Shown here in pieces: positions 1 through 13,026 of a DNA stretch of 64,000 bases; within the stretch, counting starts at the first letter, position 1; every line of letters begins with the position of its first letter. Made by a program: the position numbers and the translations under genes. Origin of the DNA: Byssochlamys sp. IMV 00236 (taxonomy: Eukaryota; Ascomycota; Eurotiomycetes; Eurotiales; Thermoascaceae); NCBI GenBank assembly GCA_001931875.2, contig MSJH02000840.1, positions 744,001-808,000 on the forward strand. The letters are read 5' to 3'. The notes below the pieces were generated by a model. That model had not been told where the DNA came from. It saw only the letters and a program-made list of their open reading frames with translations, and ran no database searches.

Positions 1-16
1 CTAAACTGACATAAAG

Positions 17-563
17 ACTCTGAGCTGCGTCAGAAAAGTCCAACGTGAACCGGACAACGACAAGGTGGATTTCAGCAACGAACCCCTGATGTGCTGTTAC
101 TCGGATCTCCATCGCGATAATTTTCCAGTAGATAGCAATGGTCAGCTTTGGGTAGTTGACTTTCAACAGGCTGGTGTCTTGCCTTCCAGTTTCATGACGT
201 TTGCACTTCACTCGAGTCGCCAACGTCGCCTCCCTCTTCCAATCAGAAAAACAATTCCGGTTCCAGAGACGAGCAATCTGAAACTGATCAGCTATGTCTC
301 GTATATTCTTCAGATCAGCTGGAATATGTGTGAGTCAGGAGAAAACCATTTGTGTTTAATAAATGCAGCTTTCAGGTCGCTCATCTCTTTGGTTACAGAT
401 ACGCCTGGAGAAAGCATATCTTGAGTTCGATTTACCAAGATCATTTGAAGGGTTTCTTCAGCACTTGTGCCCTGCGTGTCGAACTAACAATGACATCAAC
501 AACAATAACCAGGTATGGACACTGAGATCCATTCTAATTTTCGTTCTCGGGTGGCTATATTAA
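17..563 (+). CDS. Probable APH-family phosphotransferase, 3' part
   Basis: This reads as the C-terminal part of a kinase-like phosphotransferase of the APH/choline-kinase fold; the 5' part lies outside the window. Positions 65-329 encode a DLHRDNF catalytic-loop-like motif (HxDxxxxN type) followed by QLWVVDFQQAG, where the WVVDF Asp would match the metal-binding DxD/IDW motif, and then PSSFMTFAL, typical of fungal APH-like proteins. An in-frame stop at 2-4 suggests that an intron ends at about 16. A likely second intron runs from 330 (GTGAGT) to 374 (TTTCAG), and the frame then continues to a stop at 561-563. A further intron at 511-591 is an alternative that would move the end to about 621. 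Substrate unknown. The last exon ends about 200 bp before the transposon island, so I cannot say whether the gene is intact. The family call is inference from short motifs. Confidence 0.5.
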
Positions 564-766
564 TTATTATTAACCCCTTCCTCTGGTGCAGGTTTCCTCT
601 TATCCTCGTGAACGTATTTGAAGATAATATGCGAAGAATGAGGGATACTCTCTATTATTACTCGACTATGTTAAGGTTATTTCTTTTCTATTATTATTGC
701 ATACATATTAGAATACTAGTTTCTTACCGACTGTGGCTAGTGTTTAGCACCCCCTAGGATATAGGC
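564..766. other. Left flank of the island and left target-site copy
   Basis: This is AT-leaning but not RIP-saturated sequence, probably the 3' UTR or downstream region of the phosphotransferase gene. The last five bases, 762-766, are TAGGC. They are the left copy of the target-site duplication of the base copia element; the right copy is at 44921-44925. The pre-insertion site can therefore be read by joining 766 directly to 44926. No gene is seen here. Confidence 0.7.
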
Positions 767-895
767 TGAAGGAAGCGGGAGAAAGCTTGCTTGATTGGAT
801 CTAGGAGCTAGGCGAAGCCTATATAGGCTCGCCTAGGTCACATGATCACTAGGGAGCAGGGCGCCGAAAGGGGCAGCCAGAGGGGGCCTTTAATA
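767..895 (-). repeat. Copia 3' LTR (left copy)
   Basis: This LTR begins TGAAGGAAGC and ends in CTTTAATA on the plus strand. It is GC-rich, unlike the internal DNA that starts immediately after it. It contains a near-perfect hairpin around TATATA at about 807-835. It differs from the right copy only by transitions. Confidence 0.9.
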
Positions 896-3178
896 CCTAC
901 TCTTGCATTAAATACTAGGGAATATATAGCAACTATCTAAATAACTAAATATAAATAAATAGGACTAATTAGAAAATAGATAGTATATAAAAATAAAGAA
1001 ATAAATAGTCTAATTATATAGTTAAGCAGTTATAGTTAAGCTAAGCTACTTAAGCTATATTTAGAATTTTAGGACTATTAGCCCCTTAGTAAAACTATTA
1101 GCGATATTATCTATTAAATTAATATATTTTAAATTAATTATACTTTAAGTAAGTATATTATAGATATAGTAGAATTATATATTAATATGCTTAAAGTATT
1201 TAATACTAGTAGAAGTATAGATTAAATCTTAAGCTCTATTATTATTAATATTTAGAATAATTAGACTAATATCCTTTATAATATCTATATTAATTATTAG
1301 ATAATATATCTATTAAGCTTCTCTAGCAGCTTTAGAAGTAGTTATATATTCTGCTTTATTAGAACTAATTAAGATACAGGTTTATTTATAGGTTTTTTAT
1401 AAAATAGGTCTACTAATAAGTATAAAAATATATCTAGAGATAGAATAATATTTATTATAATCCTTAATATAATTAGAGTTATAATAGGCTTATAAAAGTC
1501 TAATATTCTTATTATTTTTACAATATATAATATTATAATTAAAATATTTAGCTAAATAATATATAATATATTTTAAAGCTATATAGCTCTTTAAAATTAG
1601 GTAAAAGTTTCTCTTAGCTAGTAAGCTTATAATCTTAAATAGATTAGGGTAAGTCTTAATAGCTAGCTATTAGCAGCAGCTAATACTCTATTAATATTCT
1701 TTAATATTAATTATAGAACTAAACTTATTATTAATTTAAAGCTTAAAATCTATAGAAGATTTTATATAGCTAAAATCTTTCTATTTAAAAGATTAGATAA
1801 ATTTATATATATACTCTATTTAAATAAGTTATATACTCTTCTTATTATAAGAGACTTCTATTCTTAAATAATACTTAATAGGCCTTAAGTTCTTTATTTT
1901 AAATTATTTAAAGATATTATTATAAACTGTTTAAATAGTAAATTGCTTAAAAGTATATATAGAGAAATTATTAATATAGGTAATAATATAGATATTTTCT
2001 ATAGTAGTAGAAATCTAAAGGCAGGGATTATATAGAGATAGCCTAAACCTAGTATTAAATAAATACTCTACTAAGGTATTATACTATATCTTTATAGAGA
2101 GAGTTAATCTATAGAAAGCTTAATCTAGTTTATAAACTAAGATACTATCTTTACTTTTATAGAAGCTAATAAGCTAAAGTATATAGATATTATATTTTAA
2201 TTTCTTATTTAAAAAGGCCTATATAATATTAGCTTAAAGAATAGCCTAGCTATAGTAAGTAGTAAAGGCTATTAATATATTAGTAGTTATAGTAAAGACT
2301 ACTAAAGTATAAGTTATTATATTAAATATAATCTTATCTAGTATATTATTATAAATAACCTAATAAGCTTTATAAATAATTAAACTATTAGGACTCTTTT
2401 TCTTTTTATATATTTATCTGCTAGGTATAGAATAAGTCTTAAAGAGAAGCTTATTTTAATAGATTAAATACTAGTATTTTTACTTTACTAATAGGTTAAT
2501 TTCTTTCTTTATAGCTTCTTATTATTAAAGAGCTTTAATATATATTATAGCAGCTTTATATAATTTAAGAGTATTTAATTCCTCCTAAAATAAGACTATA
2601 TAAATTCTTATTAAATTAGTAGATTAATACTAGATAATATTAAAATCTTTAATAAGGTTAATTTCTTTATTATATACTGTAAAATCTTTATAATTAATTA
2701 GATTTAATATAATAGCTAAGATAGTAAGTGCTAGCTTATAAAGCTTAGAGCTAGGCTTTACTAGCGCGGTAATATCGTCTATATAAAAATATAGAGTTTA
2801 TATTACTGTTTTAGTAGTAGTATCTAGTAATAATATATTATTTTTATTAAATATATTAAGAAAAAGAGCTAGTTTACCCTTTAGAAAAAGCTTATTTAAT
2901 AGAGTTTTAGGGCTAATTAGTAAATAGTATACTAGAGCTTTAAATTAGTGCAGGTATAAAGCTATAATAGGGGTATTTCTCTAAGCCTAAGCTAAAACGC
3001 GCTATTTAATAGGCTTAATATTATTATTATAAGATATAGCTCTTAGAATATAATTATAAAATAGTAGAATTAAAGTAAAGATTTAGTTTATAATATATAT
3101 ACTATATTAAATAATATATAGCTAAAAGGAATATTTTAAACTAAAGTTAATTATTATAGCTTAAGCTTACTCTATAAT
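896..3178 (-). pseudogene. Copia pol remnant: RT/RNase H portion
   Basis: This is the 3' portion of the copia polyprotein, read on minus. The catalytic box YIDDI is encoded at 2785-2771 and unusually keeps its CpG and both Asp codons, while surrounding codons have become stops. Positions 3174-3178 (ATAAT) are the left TSD of inserted element G1; the frame resumes at 9229. The segment between the RT box and the 3' LTR would hold the RT thumb and RNase H, but I could not identify residues confidently through the RIP damage. Confidence 0.6.
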
Positions 3179-3478
3179 TATTATAGTGCTAGTATAAGAG
3201 ATAAGATAATTAACCTACTAGCTAATACTTACTTAATTTAGAAAAGTAAGGTTTAAACTCTTCTAGATTATATAAGGAGTTATATAATCTTATAAAGATA
3301 TCTTCAGTATATAGCTTAATCTGAATTTAAGTTTTTTAAGCTATATTTTATTTACTAAGCCTATTTATAATAGCCTGTTTTAGTTTAAATTAACTAGATA
3401 GAGATTCTATAGCTAGTCTTAGTATTAACTATCTTATTTTATTTATTCTAATCTACTCTCTAAGTCTATATCTTAATA
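3179..3478 (+). repeat. G1 5' LTR (300 bp)
   Basis: Same family as the 255-bp LTRs of G2-G4, but with about 45 extra bases in its first 125 bp. Confidence 0.9.
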
Positions 3479-6400
3479 TTATATAGCTTCTATCTAGGAG
3501 TTAATATTATTAATAATACTTACCCTAATTTTTTTATTCTTATTAATAACTTTAAGAGAGTTTATTAAATATATTATTACTAGCTATAGGCTAAAATAAT
3601 ATAATTATTATTACCTAGCATATAAATATATTATTAGGGCTAAATTATTTATAAATAAAATTAGCTAATATATTAAATAAATTAAAGTAAGATTTTAAAA
3701 ATTTTAATAAGAGTTTATAGCTATATAATAGAGACTTAAATAAAAAAATATTAATCTTAAGGCTATTTAATAATATTAAGAAATATAGCTTAATAAAAAG
3801 AAATAATAATATATTTAGGCTATTTTTAAGAGAGATTAAACTTATTATATAGCTACTTCTATTATAAATATATCTATATTTATATTTAAATCTAAATCTA
3901 GTATTAAGAGACTTATAACTGCTTTAATAAGAGTATTTAAAATATCTATTATTATATCTTTCTCTACCCCTAGATTTTTAAAGAGACTTTTTAACTTAAA
4001 TAAGTTTAAAGATAATTAAAAAGACCTTTAATATTTTATAGCCTAAATTTAAGAAAAGATAATAATTAATTAAGACTAATTTTTAACCTCTTAAAGTTAT
4101 ATAGCCTATATAATTAATTATTTAAAGAGTATACTTTATATCTAAGTATTACTATATATTAGAAATAGGACTTATATTCTTAATAATTATTAAGAGATTT
4201 TAAATATTTTAGAATATATATTTAATAACCTTAATTATATAAATAATATATATAATAAATTATTTAATCTCTATTAAATTAATAAAGAATTTAAAATCTT
4301 TTTTACTAAGTTTTAGCACTTAATATTAAAAAAAGAAATATTTAAAAAAATATTATTTATTCTATTTAAATAAGCTATTAATTAAAAATTCTAAAAAATA
4401 TTATTATATAACTAGCCTTTAAGTTATAAATATTATTAGTTTATTAAATTCTTATAAAATCTTAAGAACTACTGCTATTAATATATTATAAATTAGCCTT
4501 TTATTATAAAGATTTATACTACTATTTTAAGATTTATTTAATATATTTAATTTCCTTTATTTATTCTAAGTTTTACCCTAGCTATAAAATATAATAGCTA
4601 GCCTTAAAAAAGCCTTATATAAAAAAGTAAACTAGCCTTAATATAGCTATATAATCTAATAAATTTAAATATTTCTAAATATTTAAGTAGAAGAGAATAT
4701 AGCCTATTATATTATAAAATTAATACTTATTTTTAATATAGCTCTTTAAAATATTATATTAAAGATTATTTATATTTAAATAATTACTAGAAGATTTAGA
4801 TTATAATTATATATAAATCTTACCCCTAGACTCTTTAAATAATCTAGTTCTTAAATTTATATAATCTATTCTTTAGCTAATCTTTAATAAAAAAAGTAAG
4901 CCTAGAGTAAATTACAGCTAAGCTTAAGAATTATATATTATTTAAATCTTTACTATTACTATTTATAGAATTAACTTTAAAAAATACTTATAATAATTAA
5001 AATTAATAATATTATTTATAATATTAGAAAAGAAGAAGAAAAAGATTTATCTACTAATTTATATCTTATTTAATATTAAAGCTAAAAGATAAGGATTTAT
5101 AAATTAAGGATAGGCTAAAGATTAGAAGTTAGAGCTTATTCTCTTAAAAAGCTTAATTATCTTATATATATTTAATAAAAGAGAATTAAAAGATAAGAAG
5201 ATTATATATTATATCTAGATAAATATAAGAATTAAGGATTATTTTAAGAAAGATATTAAGTTTTATATTATTTAACTAGTATATTATCTTATTATTTTAA
5301 GATTCCCTTAATTAAAATACTATAACCTATACTTATAATTTATTGCTTATAATATTATTTTTAATAATAATTATTATTAAAAAAATTATAATATATCTTT
5401 AAAGCTAATTAAAATACCTGCTTTATATAATATTTCTTTAAAGGCTTTATTTTAATATCTATCTCTAAGACTTAAAGAATTAGAAGAGAAAAATATAGCC
5501 TTTATTTTTTTAGCTGCCTATTCTATTTATATCTAAAGAAATATTTAAATATTTATAATTACTTTAGAGGATTTAAATACTGCTCTAAAAATTAAATAAG
5601 TCTAAAAAAAAGATCTTGCCTGCCTATTATTTAAAGAGTTTAAAGATTATATTAATATCTTTTCTTTTAAAGAGGCTAAGCGCCTATTATTATATTATTT
5701 TTATAACTATAATATTAAGCTATTAAAAAAGAAGTTACTCTTTTTTAAATCTCTATATACTATATTTTAGAATAAATTAAAGATCTTAAAAGAATAAATT
5801 AAAGAAAACTTAAGAAAGGGATTTATCTGCTTAAGTTTATTGCCTATTATATCTTTAATTCTATTTATTAAAAAGCCTAATAGAGAGATATAGATCTATA
5901 TAGATTATTAAGCCCTAAATATAATAATTATTAAAGATTAATATCTTTTACCTTTAATTAAAGAGACCTTAAATAATTTAAAAGGAATAAAGTATTTTAT
6001 AAAGATTAATATTATTTCTATATTTAATAACCTTTATATTAAAAAGGAATAAGAATACCTAACTATTTTCTGCATTTAACTTAGCTTATTTAAATTATTA
6101 GTAATACTATTTAGCTTAATAGAAATATTAGTAATATTTTAATAGTTTATTAATAATATTTTATAAGATTATCTTAATATCTTTTATACTATATATTTTA
6201 ATAATATCTTAATATATAGTATAATTTATTCTAAATATATTTAATATATCTGTATTATCTTATAAAAGCTATATAAAGTAGGCCTATATATAAAGATCTA
6301 GAAGTATAAGTTTATTATCTCTAAGACTAAATTCTTAAATATTATTATTAGCTAAGATTATATTAAAATAGACTTAAATAAAGTAAAAATAATTACTAAA

Positions 6401-8923
6401 TAAAGAATCCTAATTTATATAATTAATATATAAGCTTTTATTAGGTTTAATAACTTTTATTATTAGTTTATTTATAACTTTTTTAAGATAATTATATTGC
6501 TTATAAATTTAATTTAAAAGGAAGTTCTCTTTAATTAAATATTTACTTATTAGTTTAGTTTTAAAGCCTTAAAAGAAATATTTATTTAAGCCCTAATCTT
6601 AAAGCTATTTAATTAGACTTATAAGGTTATAGTTAAAATTAACTTATTTAATTATATATTAGCTAGAGTTATATTTTAATATAATAATAAAGGAATCTTA
6701 TATCTTATTATATTTTTTTTAAAGAAGCTCTTTATTATAGAATATAATTATAAGATTTATAATAAAAAATTACTAATAATTATCTATTGTTTTAAAGAAT
6801 AATACCCTAAGCTTAAAAATATACTATTATTAATTAAAGTTATTATAGACTATTATAATCTAAAATATTTTATATTAATTAAGCTATTAAATTAGTAATA
6901 AGCCTATTAATTTAAGTTTTTATCTTAGTTTAACTTCTAAATTATATATTAATCTAGAAAATAAGGAATAAAGCCTAATATTTTAACTAGAAGATTAAAG
7001 GATTTCTCTAAAAAGGGAAATAAATAGCTATAGTATTAAAGCTAGATAGTCTTAAAGAAAGAGAATTTTAACCTATAGATTTAAAGATCTTTAAAACTAG
7101 AAGCTATTATTAAAAGTTAAATAGTAAAATATATTTATTTTATTAATTTAATAGCTTAAGAGATTAGAAATCTTATTAAATTTATAAGAATATTTACTTA
7201 ATTTACTTTAAGAAATTAATTTATTTAGCCTAAAGAATTTATTTAGTTTACTCTATTACCTAATTAGTCTATTAAAATTATTTAATCTATTAAGGAGATA
7301 ATTTAGTCTATTAAAAAGACTATTTAGCTTATTAAAGAAATAGCCTAGCCTATTAAGTAAGACTAGTTAAGTTCTCTTACTATGCCTAATAAATTAAAGT
7401 ATTTATCTAGTATTAAAGATCTGCTAGATATAGCTTATTTATTTAATAATTTAATATAGTTTATTCTATAAGCCTTAGATTATAAAGTTAATTATTACTC
7501 TAAGATTATACTAGTTAATTATTAATAAAGAAGAAGATATTTATATTATAGAGACTATTTATATATTCTTAATTATAATAAGCTAAGAGCCTATTTATTA
7601 TAAGAATATTATAATAAATATATATTTAAATACCTTAGAAAATATAAGCTTTATAACTTAATTTTATAAGAGTATTACTAGTTAAATATATATTAATATA
7701 TAAATTGCTAGACTTAGAATTACTATATTTACTATTATATTATATTCTTAAATAAAGGCTATTAAAGAGTCTTATATTAGCTCTTTATTCTTAAATACTT
7801 TTAATAAAATATCTTAATAGATTTTATTACTAGACTTATATCTTATTAAAATTATAATATTATATTAATTATTATAGACTAATTTATAAAAATAAAGTAT
7901 TTTATTCTCTATTAAGCTATCTGTAATATTAAAGAAATAGTATAATTATATATTTATTATATATAGAAGCTTTATAGGCTATTAAAGACTATAATATTTA
8001 ACTAAAGCCTTTAGTTTATTACTGTTTTTTAAAAATACTTAACTTAATATTTAAATATTATAAACTTACTATTTATTACTTATTATCTTAAAACTAATAA
8101 TTAGACTAAAAGAATAAATATTATTTTAGAATAATACCTATATGCTTATATTAGCTATCTATAAGATAATTAGGTTAATTAGCTATTTCTAGCTAAGTTT
8201 ATATTAAACTCCTATTATTCTAAGACTATTAAAGTATTGCCTTTTTTTACTAATTATAAGTTCTATCTATATATAAGATTTAAGCCTGTTTAGCTTATAA
8301 ATTAGCCTATTATTAAAGATATTAAAGCCTTTACTAAAAAGATATAAGATATTATAAATTATATCTATATCTAGATTTATATTACTTAAGCCTATTATAA
8401 AGAATAAATTAACTGCTATTAAATCTTAGCCTACTATTATTATATAGAATAGTTTATTTAATTAAATATTTAGAATATTTATATTTAATACCTCTAGAAG
8501 AAATTTAATTAGAAGAATTTTAGTTTATTTTATATTATTAAAATTATTAGCCTATATATTTATTAGTTTAATTTAATTGCCTTAATATATATTTATCCTA
8601 TATTTAATATTAGCCTACTTTACTCTATTACTAAAGATCTTATACTTAAATAAAAATAACTTTTATTACTACCTATAGAAATTAATAGCCTTAAGAAATA
8701 AATTATTAAAGATATTTTAAACTCTTAATAGAAATATTATAAATATAGAGACTCTTAATTATAATATATTATTAAATAATTAAGTTATAATAATTTAATT
8801 AAAAAGTCTATATATTATCTATAATATACTTAGAAGATTATTATAAATTTTTATTGCCGCTATTTAAATAAGCTAAAGCCTAAAGATAGTCTTAATAAAG
8901 CTTAATCTTAAGGAGGAAAGTAT

Positions 8924-9223
8924 TATTATAATACTAGTATAGAGAATAAAATAATTAACCTATTAGCTAATACTTACCTAATCTAGAAGAATAAGGTTTA
9001 AACTCTTTTAAATTATATAAAGAGTTATATAATCTTATAAAAATATCTTTAATATATAGTTTAATCTGAATTTAAGCTTTTTAAGCTATATCTTATTTAC
9101 TAAGCCTACTTATAATAGCCTATTCTAGTTTAAATTAACTAGATAGAGATCTTATAGCTAGTCCTAGTATTAACTACTTTATTCTATTTATTCTAACTTA
9201 CTCCTTAAGCCTATACCTTAATA
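8924..9223 (+). repeat. G1 3' LTR (300 bp)
   Basis: Exactly the same length as the 5' LTR at 3179-3478. It follows a purine-rich priming tract and is followed by the ATAAT target duplication. Confidence 0.9.
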
Positions 9224-9228
9224 ATAAT

Positions 9229-11229
9229 AGTCTTTATAAAGTATTTACTTATACTATCTTATTAAGATATATAAGTAGCTATAGGTTTATAGATAATACC
9301 TAGTATTTTAAAGAAAGTATTTAAAGCTTTAATATAGAGCTTATTATTTAATTAAATATATATAACTATAAAACTCTCTATATTTAATTAATATATTAAA
9401 TTATTAATAAAAGATAAGATATAGGCTTTATTTATTATAGAATATACTTATTTATAGCGGGTAGTATTATCTATAATTAATAGCATATATCTTATTTTAA
9501 TATAGCTAAGGAGGTCTTTATCTATTTTATAATTTAGTATATATCTACTATTAATAATATTAATATAAAGATATTTAGCAGATATTATAGCTCTAGGCAT
9601 AGGCTTTTATAAGACTTATTTAATAATTTTAGCCTATTAGTAAATAATATAGAATAGAAGATCTTTAGCTTTTATAATAGTAATACTAGAGAGAAAGTTA
9701 TATATTAAGTAAAATAAGTTGCCTTAATTAATATAACTAAGAATTTAGTATTATTCTATTAAAAATCTAGTAATATAATAAAGAGATAAGGTTTTAAATA
9801 GTTTAAGATTAATTAACTAAGTAATAATATTTTATTTAGAAGTATTTATAATAGTTATAAATAAAGTAATATAAACCTATTTATTAAAAGAGAGTACTAT
9901 AGAGTATATAAGATATTTTTATTTTTTAAGAATAATAATACTATAAAAATAACTATCTTCTAGAATCTTTATAGTAAAATATTTATTATCTTTATTTATA
10001 AAGATTTTAAATCTTTAGCTCTTTAATAGAATAAATAATAGAATATTATTATTAGCTCTTAAAATATAGTAAATATTAAAGATAAGTAATAAAATATTAT
10101 TAAATTATATAAGAATAGTGCTATTTTTCTAAGATAGTAATTATTCTTTATAAATACTCTTAAAATAAGCTATAGGAATTCTTATAGATTTAAATACTAA
10201 AAATACTTCTCTTTAAATAGTTAGATAAATATCTAATCTAATATCTAATATTTAATTCCTCTTTATATAATATATAGGTATTGCTTTTAGTATAATAGAG
10301 ATACTATTAACTTAATAAATTATAAATTAAATTAGAGAATTAAGACTTAATAATATTATAGGTTTAAAAGTTATATTATTTTAATTCTATAGTAAATATA
10401 GTTTAAGATATACTATTTAATATCTTTTTATAGTATAGCTTAATCTATTATAAATATTATATAGTTTTTATAAAGCTCTAAGTTTTAAATCTATAGACCT
10501 TATTATAAGCCTTAATATTATTAAAATATTTAAAGCTATTAGTCTTTATATAGATTTAATATTAATAATAGCTTTCTTATATTAAATAAAGTCCTTTAAT
10601 ATCTCTTTAATATCTAGATTTTTAATATCTAAGTATTTAATAGTATTAGTAATATAGAATTACTTAAAATAATTATTTATTTAATTAAACTCTTATTTAA
10701 TAATAAAATTTAAGAACTAATTATAAAAAAGATTCTTTAATATAATATTAAGACCTTAAAGCTTAGTAAAGATATATTCTGCCTTTATATAGATAAAAAT
10801 AGGTAAGATTAATATAAGAAAATTAATAAGCTCTATAAATTCTTAATAGAGCTTAACTTAATATATAGATTTAATAATATTAAATTATTTATTTAGCTTT
10901 AGCTAAATATTAATAATAATAAGCTAATTTAAAAATTAAATAATTTTAAGAATTCTTAAGTTTAATAATACTATAATTTAATTCCTTATAATAGATTAAA
11001 TAGTCTTTTATTATTAGCTATCTTCCTTAAATAAAATACTTTAGTTAAGGATATTAAAATCTTTAATATTTAGATTACTAATAGTAAACTTAAACTACTA
11101 GCTTTAATTCTAAAAATTACTATTATTTAACTATAGTTAAAATATCTTTAACTGCTTAAATATATTATTAATTTATTTATATAGTAGATTAACTTTAATA
11201 TTATAATACTTTTCTTGCTACTATAGTAA
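9229..11229 (-). pseudogene. Copia pol/gag remnant, middle portion
   Basis: This is the continuation of the copia internal region on minus between the G1 insertion and the B- insertion. By position it should carry the end of gag, protease and integrase. RIP-type stops interrupt all frames and I recognise no diagnostic motif. The last five bases, 11225-11229 (AGTAA), are the TSD of B-; the copia sequence resumes at 44039. Confidence 0.55.
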
Positions 11230-11448
11230 TATAAGAAATAGAGGTTTTTAAAGATTACTAGTAAATTACTTTATTAGCGATTATAGTAAAAGAAGTAATT
11301 GCTTTATATACTTAGCTTAGAGAAGAGTTTATTAGTAAGATAAAGGGTTAACTATTATAATAAAGGGTCTAACTAGTATAAAAAAAAGTCTATATTAAAG
11401 GGGTTTAATAGTAAAGAGTCTATATAAGTAAAAAAATAATAAGGTATA
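11230..11448 (-). repeat. B- 3' LTR, distal fragment
   Basis: This is the outer part of the B- 3' LTR, ending in GTATA at 11444-11448, the TSD of G4. The remainder of the same LTR is at 30880-31099. Confidence 0.88.
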
Positions 11449-11703
11449 TATTAAGGTATAGGCTTAGGAAGTAAGTTAGAATAAATAGAATAAGGTAGTT
11501 AATATTAAGACTAGCTATAGAATCTCTATCTAGTTAATTTAGACTAAAATAGGCTATTATAAGTAGGCTTAGTAAATAAGATATAGCTTAAAGAGCTTAA
11601 ATTTAAATTAAATTATATACTAAAGATATTTTTATAAGATTATATAATATCTTATATAAGTATTAGCTAATAGATCTTTATCTCTTATACTAGTACTATA
11701 ATA
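11449..11703 (-). repeat. G4 3' LTR (255 bp)
   Basis: This is the reverse complement of the G-family LTR and the same length as its partner at 30620-30874. Confidence 0.9.
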
Positions 11704-12771
11704 ATACTTCTCTTCTTAAAATTAAGCTCTATTAAGATTATTCTTTAGCTTTAGCTTATTTAAGTAGTAATAATAGAAGTTAATAATAATTTTTTAAGTA
11801 TATTATAGGTAATATATAGGCTCTTTAATTAAATTATTATAATCTAACTATTTAATAATATATTATAGTTAAAGGCCTTTATACTTATAATATTTTTATT
11901 AGAAGTCTAGAATATCTTTAATAATTTATTTTTTAAAGCTATTAACTTTAATAGGCAGTAATAAAGGTTATTTTTATTTAAGTATAGGGTCTTTAATAAT
12001 AAGATAAAGTAAGCTAATATTAAATATAAGATAAATATATATTAAGATAAGTAAGTTAAGCTAGTAAGTATATAGGCTAATAACCTTAATAATATAAAAT
12101 AAACTAAGATTCTTCTAATTAAATTTCTTCTAGAGGTATTAAATATAAATATTCTAAGTATTTAATTAAATAAACTATTCTATATAATAGTAATAGGCTA
12201 AGATTTAATAATAATTAATCTACTCTTTATAATAGGCTTAAGTAATATAAATCTAAGTATAAATATAATTTATAATATCTTATATTTTTTTAATAAAGGC
12301 TTTAATATTTTTAATAATAGGCTAGTTTATAGGTTAAATAGGCTTAAATCTTATATATAAATAAAATCTATAATTAGTAAAAAAGAGTAATACTCTAATA
12401 GTTTTAAAATAATAAAAGTTTAATATAAACTTAGCTAAAAATAGCTAATTAACCTAATTATCTTATAAATAGTTAATATAAGCGCGTAAGTATTATTTTA
12501 GAATAATATTTATTCTTTTAGTCTAATTATTAGTCTTAGAGTAATAAATAATAAATAGTAGGTTTATAATATCTAAGTATTAAGTTAAATATTTTTAAAA
12601 AATAGTAATAAATTAGGGGCCTTAATTAAATATTATAATCTTTAATAGTTTATAAAGCTTCTATATATAATAAATATATAATTATACTATTTTTTTAGTA
12701 TTATAGATAGCTTAGCAGGGAATAAAATACTTTATTTTTATAAGTTAATCTATAGTAACTAATATAGTATT

Positions 12772-13026
12772 TATTATAGTACTAGTATAGGAGATAGAGA
12801 TCTACTAGCTAATGCTTACATAAGGTATTATATAACCTTGCGAAGATATCTTTAATATATAGCTTAATTTAAATTTAAGCTCTTTAAGCTATATCTTATT
12901 TATTAAGCTTACCTGTAATAGCTTATTTTAGTCTAAATTAGCTAAATAGAGATCTTATAGCTAGTCCTAGTATTAACTTCTTTATTTTATTTATTTTAAC
13001 CCGCTTTTTAAGCCTGTATTTTAATA
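12772..13026 (+). repeat. G2 5' LTR (255 bp)
   Basis: Begins TATTATAGTACTAG and ends TTTTAATA. It retains a few more C/G bases than its 3' partner, for example CCTTGCGAAG. Confidence 0.9.

Larger units (their letters stand above)
3179..9223 (+). mobile_element. G1: Ty3/gypsy chromovirus, long-LTR variant, RIP-degraded
   Basis: Length is 6045 bp. LTRs of exactly 300 bp lie at 3179-3478 and 8924-9223, starting TATTATAG and ending CTTAATA (TG..CA before RIP). The TSD ATAAT is at 3174-3178 and 9224-9228. A purine tract (AGGAGGAAAG) precedes the 3' LTR, confirming plus orientation. The RT catalytic box at 6194-6211 reads Y-F-N-N-I-L, both Asp codons having been changed to Asn by G-to-A. Integrase and a decayed chromodomain follow at about 7500-8900 by alignment with G2. 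A 21-nt-period repeat lies near 7205-7360. No intact frame survives. It sits in copia pol. Confidence 0.9.

Noticed and set aside
741..766. TGTTTAG at 741 as the start of the left copia LTR
   Set aside because: It has no counterpart at the right end and no matching flank duplication. Starting at 767 gives two 129-bp LTRs and a perfect TAGGC duplication.
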